Origin: an uncultured Clostridia bacterium
GTDB taxonomy: Bacteria; Bacillota_A; Clostridia; Christensenellales; CAG-138
Assembly: GCA_937877295.1 (NCBI GenBank)
Contig: CALFIV010000078.1
Coordinates: 1-6,734, forward strand
Length of the DNA: 6,734 nucleotides
Direction: 5' to 3'
The notes under the pieces were generated by a model, which did no database searches, was not told the origin of the DNA, and saw only the letters and a list, made by a program, of their open reading frames with translations. Position numbers and translations under genes: made by a program. Below, piece by piece: positions 1-4,810 of this stretch (the first letter of the stretch is position 1; each line of letters opens with the position of its first letter).

Positions 1-105
1 CCTTCCTGCATATGCGGTATAGCTCGCTTGAATACTCAATGAATAATTCATAAATCGTTCAAATATTTGCGATCGTACGTGCAGAATAGAGGCTATGGAC
101 GGTTT

Positions 106-128
106 ACGGATTGCATATTGCATTCCGT
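106..128. repeat. Short imperfect inverted repeat at the end of the HTH gene
   Basis: ACGGA (106-110) and TCCGT (124-128), together with TGCA (112-115) and TGCA (119-122), form a dyad with one mismatch and a 3-nt loop. It touches the stop codon of the minus-strand gene at 128-130. There is no T-run after it on the minus strand, so it is not a classical intrinsic terminator. It may protect the 3' end or act as a weak terminator. The rest of 1-127 shows no supported feature. Confidence 0.35.
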
Positions 129-520
129 TACGGGTTGGATGCACCTCCTCCGTATGGCTGCAGCGCACCGGCTTGCACCGCGCCCAAGACCACCAGCGTC
201 AGCGCTTCGCTCTTCCATTTGTAGAGCGTCGAGCGATCCGTGTGCAGACTGAGACTCAGCGCCGTGATCGACTTCTTTTCGCAGCGACGGCGCAGCGGTT
301 TGTCGATGCCGTACAGCTCGTTGAAAAACCGTGCCTTCAGCGGCGCGTACTTTTCTAAGTATTCCTTTGCATATTCTACGGCGAGCACCCACTTTGCACA
401 GCGGTACATGCGCTCGCCGGCGGTGCTCCCGGCGTCCAGCACCCCCTGCACATACGCAAGGTTGTCGCGATACCGGTAGCACTCCTGTTCCGCAAGTCGT
501 TTCCAATCTGTCATTCTCAT
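128..520 (-). CDS. Small helix-turn-helix regulator, phage ArpU/RinA/sigma-region-4-like
   Basis: This is a 130-residue, probably cytoplasmic DNA-binding protein. The ATG at 520 is chosen because AAAGGAG lies 7 nt upstream; longer in-frame starts would read through the promoter and operator. The N-terminal two thirds (residues 1-80) are charged and helical with many Arg, Lys and Glu. Residues 84-108 read as a helix-turn-helix, with a recognition helix around DRSTLYKWKSEAL. The pattern '(T)DRSTLYKWK.EAL' is typical of phage-type late-gene activators (ArpU, RinA, DUF1492) and of sigma-70 region 4. The protein ends in a Gly/Ala/Pro-rich tail (QPYGGGASNP). It stands alone, with no phage structural gene beside it. 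Its promoter carries a LexA-type box (551-564), so DNA damage is the likely inducing signal. The family call rests on motif resemblance only; it could equally be a prophage remnant or a domesticated regulator. Confidence 0.75.
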   Translation of the reverse strand: MRMTDWKRLAEQECYRYRDNLAYVQGVLDAGSTAGERMYRCAKWVLAVEYAKEYLEKYAPLKARFFNELYGIDKPLRRRCEKKSITALSLSLHTDRSTLYKWKSEALTLVVLGAVQAGALQPYGGGASNP

Positions 521-550
521 ACCAAAGCTCCTTTCTTTTGCGGAATAATT

Positions 551-564
551 CGAACAAATGTTCG
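551..564. promoter_or_regulatory. LexA/DinR-type SOS operator
   Basis: CGAACAAATGTTCG is the centre of a perfect 9-bp inverted repeat with a 2-nt spacer (548-567). It fits the Bacillus-type SOS box CGAAC-N4-GTTC, including purine/pyrimidine at the inner positions. It begins about 9 nt downstream of the TATACT -10 element of the minus-strand gene, so it covers the likely transcription start, an effective position for repression. Confidence 0.75.
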
Positions 565-573
565 AATATGGAC

Positions 574-582
574 AGTATACCA
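574..582 (-). promoter_or_regulatory. Extended -10 promoter of the HTH gene
   Basis: The minus strand reads TGGTATACT, a TG-extended -10 element with hexamer TATACT at 579-574. The -35 region 17 nt upstream (TTTTCT) is poor, as is common for TGn promoters. The predicted start falls within the LexA-type box. The leader to the ATG at 520 would be about 45 nt. Confidence 0.55.
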
Positions 583-672
583 TAGAGAACGCGAAAAGAA
601 AAGGCCTTTTATGGGACAGCAAGGATATATTTGCAAAGGAAGCGTGAAGCATGAGAATGAAGATCGGAGGCA

Positions 673-691
673 GATTTCCCGGCGGGAAATC
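673..691. repeat. Perfect 8-bp inverted repeat in the divergent intergenic region
   Basis: GATTTCCC (673-680) and GGGAAATC (684-691) are separated by GGC. No T-run follows on either strand, so a protein-binding site or structural hairpin is more likely than a terminator. A second small dyad, ATGGA-G-TCCAT (697-707), ends 3 nt before the -35 hexamer of the plus-strand promoter. Either could be an operator for the membrane-protein gene; this is inference. Confidence 0.4.
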
Positions 692-710
692 CCCGGATGG
701 AGTCCATGGA

Positions 711-739
711 TGGACAACCGCTGAAACTCGTATTATAAT
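711..739 (+). promoter_or_regulatory. Sigma-A-type promoter of the secreted/membrane protein gene
   Basis: TGGACA (711-716) and a perfect TATAAT (734-739) are separated by exactly 17 nt. The expected start near 746 gives a leader of about 20 nt that contains GAAGGGAG, 6 nt before the ATG at 765. This also argues against translation starting at the upstream in-frame ATG at 651. Confidence 0.75.
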
Positions 740-764
740 TAAGAAAAAACGAAGGGAGACCGCC

Positions 765-1559
765 ATGAAGAAACGTCTTTGGATTCTCGTGCTTGCGCTC
801 TGCGTCCTGCTGTTGCTGCCGGGCACGGCGAGCGCCAACTCCCCTGCGCCCGACCCGTCGCACGTTGAAGTGTATTATAAGAATCTGGAAGCGGGGACAA
901 CGCTTCGGGCTCTGTTCGCGGGAGAAGACGGCGTATTCCATCCGGATCAATACGGCAACGTTTGTACGGTGGGCGAATACCGTTTGGACAACTTTTCGGC
1001 ACGCTGCGAGAAGAGCGATACGCAGCTCTGCGTGGAGGCGACATATCCGGACGGAACGGTTGTGCGTTCGAACGTCCTTCCGATTGATCCGATCTCCGGT
1101 CCGAAGCTTCCGGTTTTTGAATATAACGGAAAGACAAACGAACTGAGAGACCGAACCGGCGCGTTGAAGTATTCGTTGTTGGGGGATATCGTGTACGGTT
1201 TAGCGGCAGTGGTGATCGGTCCGATTCTGGGCGCGCTTGCGCTGACGCTGCTGATCGAATTTCTGACCGGCCTCTGCTTCGGCATGAAGCCGTACCGCTA
1301 CGTCGTCATTGCGAACCTCATCACAAATCCCGCGATGAACATTGTTTTGCGAATTGCGGCGGCGTTCCTCGGAGGCGATTCCGTGGGGTATTGGATTGCG
1401 CTTGCGATTCTCGAGGCGCTGGCGGTGTTGATCGAAATCCTGTTCTATCGCAGAAAGTACCGCGGCAGATACAGCACAAAGCGCATCGTGCTGTTTACCG
1501 TCGTTGCGAACGCATTGAGCTGCGCGGCAGGAATCGCGATGACGCAGTGGCTCTGGTAA
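765..1559 (+). CDS. Unrecognised signal-peptide protein with four C-terminal membrane helices
   Basis: This is a 264-residue protein with ribosome site GAAGGGAG 6 nt before the ATG. Residues 1-24 are a clear Sec signal peptide: MKKR, a leucine-rich core, then TASA before Asn25. Residues 25-135 form a soluble extracytoplasmic domain rich in charged and aromatic residues with two Cys (about 67 and 81) plus Cys89; it has short beta-like segments and no catalytic motif I recognise. Four hydrophobic segments follow, at about 143-170, 178-202, 207-228 and 240-260. The loop motif ANLITNPAMN (183-192) and Glu residues in helices 1 and 3 (E165, E217, E224) stand out. The mature N-terminal domain should face outside. 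It is monocistronic with its own strong promoter. I do not recognise a named family, so a transport, sensing or envelope role would be a guess. Confidence 0.85.
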   Translation: MKKRLWILVLALCVLLLLPGTASANSPAPDPSHVEVYYKNLEAGTTLRALFAGEDGVFHPDQYGNVCTVGEYRLDNFSARCEKSDTQLCVEATYPDGTVVRSNVLPIDPISGPKLPVFEYNGKTNELRDRTGALKYSLLGDIVYGLAAVVIGPILGALALTLLIEFLTGLCFGMKPYRYVVIANLITNPAMNIVLRIAAAFLGGDSVGYWIALAILEALAVLIEILFYRRKYRGRYSTKRIVLFTVVANALSCAAGIAMTQWLW

Positions 1560-1599
1560 CGGCGCGAGAGACGCCTCTTTGACGGGCTGCGCATCCGTG

Positions 1600-1690
1600 G
1601 AGATTCTTCGCCTGCGGCTCAGAATGACAGAGCAGAGGCATCGCCGGCTCAGAATGACAGAGCAGAGGCAGCGCGGCTTAGAATGACAAC
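1600..1690. repeat. Tandem copies of a dispersed 'AGAATGACA' intergenic repeat
   Basis: A GAGATTCTTCG start (1600-1610) leads into a 30-bp unit present at 1611-1640 and 1641-1670, with a decayed partial third copy at 1671-1690. Units share GGCTCAGAATGACAGAGCAG. The reverse complement gives the TGTCATTCTGAGC...GAAGAATCTC type of sequence that I know as a common interspersed bacterial repeat, often mis-translated as short 'HSERSEES'-like peptides. It contains a small imperfect dyad (ATTCT...AGAAT). No transposase is linked, so it is best seen as a non-autonomous repeat in the spacer after the membrane-protein gene. Confidence 0.7.
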
Positions 1691-1692
1691 TC

Positions 1693-1776
1693 ATGAAAAT
1701 CAGAAAGAATAGGCTGTTAACAGCTATTCTGAAAAGGGTGGTATTTAACCACTACTACAGAATAGCTGCGAGATGA
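1693..1776 (+). CDS. Candidate 27-residue leader peptide (uncertain)
   Basis: An ATG at 1693 opens 27 codons ending in TGA at 1774-1776. The peptide begins MKIRKNRLLTAILKR and is strongly basic. The ORF spans both arms of the competing inverted repeats at 1706-1768, as expected for a ribosome-sensed leader. Its TGA overlaps another ATG (1773) that opens a 5-codon ORF (MTFLW, stop 1788-1790). No convincing ribosome binding site precedes 1693. A weak promoter-like pair lies just upstream (ATGACA 1654-1659, TAGAAT 1679-1684, 19-nt spacing), which would make it nearly leaderless. Without conservation data this may be a chance ORF. Confidence 0.3.
   Translation: MKIRKNRLLTAILKRVVFNHYYRIAAR
1706..1768 (+). 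promoter_or_regulatory. Competing inverted repeats, attenuator-like
   Basis: Three segments can pair in two exclusive ways. Segment A (AGAATAG, CTGTT; 1706-1718) pairs with segment B (AACAG, CTATTCT; 1719-1730) with one bulged G at 1713. Segment B extended (CAGCTATTCTG, 1721-1731) is also a perfect 11-nt complement of segment C (CAGAATAGCTG, 1758-1768), which encloses a small GTGGT/ACCAC hairpin (1738-1752). The A:B versus B:C choice upstream of a terminator-like hairpin is the architecture of transcription attenuation. The pairing is read directly from sequence; the function is inferred. Confidence 0.5.
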
Positions 1777-1789
1777 CCTTCCTGTGGTA

Positions 1790-1858
1790 AAAAGAAGAAT
1801 ATTGCGGCTATCGGAAAGGAGATATTCTTTCGGCGGATAGCCGCATCATTATTTTATC
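1790..1858. terminator. Strong hairpin with T-rich flanks on both strands
   Basis: GCGGCTATC (1804-1812) pairs with GATAGCCGC (1836-1844), and an inner GAAAG (1814-1818) pairs with CTTTC (1827-1831). On the plus strand it is followed by ATCATTATTTTATC, a modest U-tract, placing it just before a GGAGG site. On the minus strand it is followed by AATATTCTTCTTTTTAC, a better U-tract, so it may also terminate the kinase-cdsA-acyltransferase operon, whose last stop codon is at 1973. A bidirectional terminator is the simplest reading. Confidence 0.65.
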
Positions 1859-1874
1859 ACGGAGGTAACTGAAA

Positions 1875-2015
1875 ATGACAAACATGACAGACCATCTGTC
1901 CAACAGCATCGTTGTACTGCACACATTCAAAGGACTTCTGAGGAAAGGAGGACTGCGCCGACCATATGTACATCACACAACGCATTCTTGCTCGATCATT
2001 TCCCAATATTTCTGA
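1875..2015 (+). CDS. Small 46-codon ORF with good ribosome site, function unknown, possibly truncated
   Basis: GGAGG at 1861-1865 lies 9 nt before the ATG at 1875. The product begins MTNMTDHLSNSIVVLHTF and ends at TGA 2013-2015. Residues up to about 33 come from the AT-richer spacer; the last part (from 1973) overlaps the 3' end of the convergent acyltransferase gene and therefore looks like read-through into unrelated sequence. A second strong Shine-Dalgarno-like AAAGGAGG lies inside it, about 14 nt before an ATG in another frame (CATATG), as if a following gene had once been coupled. I recognise no family. The likeliest reading is the start of a lost or truncated gene behind the attenuator-like leader; a genuine small protein is the alternative. 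Confidence 0.35.
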   Translation: MTNMTDHLSNSIVVLHTFKGLLRKGGLRRPYVHHTTHSCSIISQYF

Positions 2016-2770
2016 AAATCATGCTCGTACATGCCGTAGGCGGCGTACCAGCGGGGCGGCAGGAACGGAACGGGATCATGCTTCGGTGCGGAGCGCCCCA
2101 AGCGGTCGATCTCGTCGCGAAGATATGCGCTGACCTTCATGCGCTGTTCGTCCGGCTGCTCGGTGGGATCGTAGGCAATCGGGCAGCCGACGGAGATCAG
2201 TCGATGCTTCTTTTCGAGATAGACGGGATAAAAGCGAAGACACTCTCCGGTTCTCCGAAAATAAGAGCGCCCGAGATCGGCAAAGCCCGGCTGCAGCTCG
2301 TTCACATACGGAGAAAAGCACTGCGGCGATTCCGCAAAGATCACCAGATCTTCGCCGCTTGTCAGTGCTGTGAGACTGTCACGCAGCGTTTTGACGATTC
2401 TGTGGTCATGATAGACGGGGATCGTGCCGGATTGGTTCAAGAGCGTCGGAACGGCGCGCCCAACAAGTTTTGACAGCATCCGCCAGAACCATTTGACGTG
2501 GCGGCTGTTGCCGAAAAACACATCGTGATAGGCATACCGGACGGAAAGAGAGCAATCCAATGCGCAGTGGATTGCCCACGTCTTGTGGGGGCGACCGAAG
2601 TACAGCGTCATCATGACCGGCCCGCACATTGCCGCATGGTTACAGACAAAGACGGCGGGATGATCGTCCGGCGGTTCTGTATAGGTTGTTGTCGCGCTCG
2701 GAAATATCATGCGCGCAATTGCGTGCATGACCCGATAGAAATAGGTTTTCCTCTGTACGGTATTCTCCAT
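1973..2770 (-). CDS. Divergent PlsC-like (lysophospholipid) acyltransferase
   Basis: This is a 265-residue protein, likely cytoplasmic and membrane-associated. The ATG at 2770 is preferred: AGGA lies 5 nt upstream and the gene starts 25 nt after the cdsA stop. The blocks of the glycerolipid acyltransferase superfamily can be followed in order. FVCNHAAMCGP (41-51) is motif I, SGTIPVYHDHR (114-124) is block II, FAESP...LQPGFADLGR (145-168) replaces the usual FPEGTRS...KxG, and FYPVYLE (180-186) matches block IV. The expected product is phosphatidate or a related acylated phospholipid. The canonical HX4D aspartate is Gly50 here (H45-A-A-M-C-G) and EGT is changed to ESP, so this is a variant branch. 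Its position as the last gene after a DAG kinase and CdsA supports a phospholipid role. Substrate is uncertain, and loss of classical activity is possible. Confidence 0.7.
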   Translation of the reverse strand: MENTVQRKTYFYRVMHAIARMIFPSATTTYTEPPDDHPAVFVCNHAAMCGPVMMTLYFGRPHKTWAIHCALDCSLSVRYAYHDVFFGNSRHVKWFWRMLSKLVGRAVPTLLNQSGTIPVYHDHRIVKTLRDSLTALTSGEDLVIFAESPQCFSPYVNELQPGFADLGRSYFRRTGECLRFYPVYLEKKHRLISVGCPIAYDPTEQPDEQRMKVSAYLRDEIDRLGRSAPKHDPVPFLPPRWYAAYGMYEHDFQKYWEMIEQECVV

Positions 2771-2795
2771 ATACTTCCTGCCCTCTCGAAATCTG

Positions 2796-3644
2796 TCAGA
2801 AGCCTGCATGCGAATACGTTGCCCAAAGCAGCGCGACAGGCAGCGCAAACAAAAGACTGTCCATCCGGTCGAGGATGCCTCCGTGTCCGGGCAGGCAGTT
2901 GCCGAAATCCTTGACGCCGAGAATCCGCTTGCAGGCGGAGAAAAACAGATCGCCGACCGAGCCTAACATAGCGCAGCAAAGGGCAAATAGCAAGGTTTCG
3001 ACAAATCCGATCGGAAACACAACCGAAGATTGCAGAAAGAAAAACAGCGCAACCGCAAGAACGACCGTGCCGAGAATACCGCCGATCCACCCTTCGACCG
3101 TTTTATGCGGGCTGATCGCGGGACAAAGCGGATGCTTGCCGAGTGCAGAGCCGACACAGTATGCGAAAATGTCATTGCCCTCGGCGGCGATGACCGACGC
3201 CGACAGCCAGAAGAGCCCGTCTTTACACGCACGCAGTGCAGGCGCACAGCGCCAAAGAAACACCGTCCAAAGGCAGCAAAGCATCAGCAGTCCGTCCTTT
3301 TTCAGCGATACCTTTTGCATGAACAGGATCAAAAGAACCGAACCGATCAGCCCGATCGGATAGAGCAGAGTCATCGCGTAAGCATACTTTGGGATCGGCA
3401 CATACGGCAGAAGCGCAGCGACAAGCATTGCAAACGATGTGACCGCCCATGAATCGGCCTGCCCCGCGGCGTGCAAAATTTCATAGACGCCGATCACGCC
3501 GAGGACAGCAGCCGCCGTCTCGATCACATACGGATGCGACGACGCAAGCAGCAGCAATATGATCGTTGCGCTCAAAAGCGCACCGGTCAACACGCGCACA
3601 CCGAAAGTATGCAGACGCCCGTGTTCAATCGTACTGTGTTTCAT
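2796..3644 (-). CDS. cdsA: Phosphatidate cytidylyltransferase (CDP-diacylglycerol synthase)
   Basis: This enzyme converts phosphatidate and CTP to CDP-diacylglycerol, the precursor of phosphatidylglycerol, cardiolipin and other phospholipids, in the cytoplasmic membrane. The 282-residue length is normal for the family. About eight hydrophobic segments are visible, beginning at residues 17-35. Diagnostic motifs are present: SPHKTVEGWIGG (178-189), GSVGDLFFSACKR (228-240) and KDFGNCLPGHGGILDRMD (245-262). Together these satisfy the CdsA signature S-x-x-K-R-x4-K-D...P-x-H-G-G-x-x-D-R-x-D, with all key residues kept. The start at 3644 overlaps the end of the kinase gene by 20 nt in another frame and has no strong ribosome site, so translational coupling is likely. 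The homologous core starts near residue 16 (VRVLTG), so the first 15 residues are an extension or the true start is a later GTG. It lies with lipid genes rather than in the usual uppS-cdsA-dxr order. Confidence 0.95.
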   Translation of the reverse strand: MKHSTIEHGRLHTFGVRVLTGALLSATIILLLLASSHPYVIETAAAVLGVIGVYEILHAAGQADSWAVTSFAMLVAALLPYVPIPKYAYAMTLLYPIGLIGSVLLILFMQKVSLKKDGLLMLCCLWTVFLWRCAPALRACKDGLFWLSASVIAAEGNDIFAYCVGSALGKHPLCPAISPHKTVEGWIGGILGTVVLAVALFFFLQSSVVFPIGFVETLLFALCCAMLGSVGDLFFSACKRILGVKDFGNCLPGHGGILDRMDSLLFALPVALLWATYSHAGF

Positions 3645-4509
3645 CTGTGACTTGCGGTGCGCGGACAGTGTAGCCCGTGATATTCAAAAAAGTTTCGCCG
3701 TCGATCTGCAGCGGCGCCGGACGGTCGAATGTGACCGTGATGATGCGTCCGCGCAGCACCTCGCACATCCTTTTATGCTTCACGTGCGTTCCTTTGAAGA
3801 TCGAGGGAAAGACGAGAAGCGTTCTGAGCTTCCCTGCGCCGTGCATGACGAGCGCGGAAACGGTCTCATTGCACAGCCGATCCTGTCCCGGTGTCGGGAT
3901 CATGCCGCCGCCGTAGAAGCGTCCGTTCATGGTCGGCGCAAGCCAGACCTTGCGGTACGTATATGTTTTGCCGTCTACGGTCACGATGGCTTTGGTCGGA
4001 CGGTAACGGAACAGCAAGCCCTTGATTGCAATCTTCGTATAGTTGACCGGCTTCTCCGAAATCTTGCGCAGACGGTCGCCCTCCTCGCAGCAGTAGCCGT
4101 CGATGCCGAATCCGACGCCGTTCAAAAAACGATATGTCTGTCCGTTGACCGTAACGGTCGGCAGATGCGCAAGATAGGGCTTAAGATCGATCGGCGCGTT
4201 CCTCGACGTTCCGACGTCGCGGGCAAAATCATTGCCGCTGCCGGAGGCATAATACAGCAGCTCGCAGTCCGGCAGAAGATACTCCATTGAATTGACAAAC
4301 TGCATCAGCGTACCGTCGCCGCCGCAAAGGATCACGGTGTCGTTTTCCGTAACTTCCTTCAGAAAATGATCGCATTCGCGGGGACTTGTCAGATCATAGC
4401 AGTCGGTATTCGGCTCCTTGCTGTACAGCCAGACCGCTTCCGCGGTATTCTTTCCTTCGCCGTTTCCGGCTTTCGGATTGTACAGGATTCGGACGTGCTT
4501 TTGTTCCAT
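3625..4509 (-). CDS. Diacylglycerol kinase family lipid kinase (DgkB/YegS type)
   Basis: This is a 294-residue soluble lipid kinase, expected to phosphorylate diacylglycerol with ATP to give phosphatidate at the inner membrane face. The start at 4509 is set by GGAGG 8 nt upstream. The DAGK catalytic domain is clear. NPKAGNGEGK (11-20) is the entry motif, GGDGT (63-67) is the nucleotide-binding signature, and GSGNDFARD (90-98) follows. NGVGFGIDG (130-138) and GGGMIPTPG (200-208) lead to a C-terminal LQIDGE (267-272), typical of the beta-sandwich domain. It is first in an operon with cdsA (20-nt overlap) and the acyltransferase, so its phosphatidate would feed directly to CdsA. That fits recycling of DAG released during lipoteichoic acid or glycolipid turnover. 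The DgkB and YegS/BmrU branches are not separable by eye, so no symbol is given. Confidence 0.92.
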   Translation of the reverse strand: MEQKHVRILYNPKAGNGEGKNTAEAVWLYSKEPNTDCYDLTSPRECDHFLKEVTENDTVILCGGDGTLMQFVNSMEYLLPDCELLYYASGSGNDFARDVGTSRNAPIDLKPYLAHLPTVTVNGQTYRFLNGVGFGIDGYCCEEGDRLRKISEKPVNYTKIAIKGLLFRYRPTKAIVTVDGKTYTYRKVWLAPTMNGRFYGGGMIPTPGQDRLCNETVSALVMHGAGKLRTLLVFPSIFKGTHVKHKRMCEVLRGRIITVTFDRPAPLQIDGETFLNITGYTVRAPQVTDETQYD

Positions 4510-4539
4510 AGTCGGTTCCTCCGGTATCAGGAATTTTGT

Positions 4540-4580
4540 AAAAACGGCATGCTCCTCTTGCATAAGCGGAAGAAGCATGC
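4540..4580 (-). terminator. Intrinsic terminator or attenuator just before the kinase gene
   Basis: In the minus-strand RNA, GCAUGCUUCUU (4580-4570) can pair with the end of AGAGGAGCAUGC (ending at 4547) to give an 11-bp stem including two G-U pairs. CG and five U residues (4544-4540) follow. It ends only about 20 nt before the GGAGG ribosome site of the kinase gene, leaving little room for a separate promoter. It therefore either ends the metK operon transcript or acts as a leader attenuator for the lipid operon. Confidence 0.6.
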
Positions 4581-4810
4581 CCCCGGCTGCGAGGTATACA
4601 CAGAAAACACAGCCGTATGAGGGAGGGATCGCAGTGCGGCATGGCGAGTTTCCCATAGAAATCAGATCACCATGCCGCCTGCGCAAGCAAAGCAAGCCGA
4701 TCGCTGTTTGGCTTGCCTCGCATCATCGAGCGGAAACGCCGATTACGGGACAGAGGATTCGGGGCGTCCGCTGCATTTCCGCCCAATCGGGAAAGGATCG
4801 CTCGACGTGC
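4581..4810 (-). other. Dyad-rich intergenic region, possible structured RNA leader
   Basis: No gene is supported here. The region carries many inverted repeats: CGGCTG/CAGCCG (4584-4589, 4610-4615), a perfect 9-bp GCGGCATGG/CCATGCCGC (4636-4644, 4670-4678), GCAAGCC/GGCTTGC (4692-4698, 4710-4716), TCGAGCG/CGCTCGA (4726-4732, 4799-4805) and GCGGAAA/TTTCCGC (4730-4736, 4776-4782). In minus-strand RNA, the first arm of the 9-bp stem could instead pair with CAUGCCG at 4551-4545, the 3' side of the terminator stem, which would be an antiterminator. No known riboswitch class was recognised. A -10-like TATACC on the minus strand (about 4598-4593) has a poor -35. Confidence 0.4.

Noticed and set aside
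511..660. 10-bp inverted repeat TCATTCTCAT (511-520) and ATGAGAATGA (651-660)
   Set aside because: The left copy is explained as the start codons of the HTH gene (Met-Arg-Met). The arms are 130 bp apart with no extended similarity, so it is probably coincidental.
651..764. In-frame upstream extension of the membrane-protein gene from ATG 651
   Set aside because: The extension would cover the promoter at 711-739 and bury the signal peptide. The ATG at 765 has a proper ribosome site and starts directly with MKKR.
1560..1580. GGCG/CGCC hairpin followed by TCTTT after the membrane gene, as a terminator
   Set aside because: The stem is only 4 bp with a short mixed T-run, too weak to call.
1200..1694. 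164-codon minus-strand ORF overlapping the membrane gene and the repeat
   Set aside because: Its start is the translated dispersed repeat (SVILSRR-type peptide) and the rest is antisense to the signal-peptide protein. It has no ribosome site and no recognisable domain.
1686..1981. ACAAC at 1686-1690 and 1977-1981 as target-site duplications of an inserted element
   Set aside because: Five bases can match by chance, the right copy lies inside the acyltransferase gene, and no terminal inverted repeats were found.
3559..4290. 243-codon plus-strand ORF antisense to the kinase
   Set aside because: It is a mirror ORF of a GC-rich conserved gene. The minus frame encodes an intact DAGK domain, and the plus frame has no motif or ribosome site.
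4510..4695. N-terminal extension of the kinase to ATG 4695
   Set aside because: The extension runs through a terminator-like hairpin and low-complexity dyads, shows no family similarity, and the ATG at 4509 has GGAGG 8 nt upstream.
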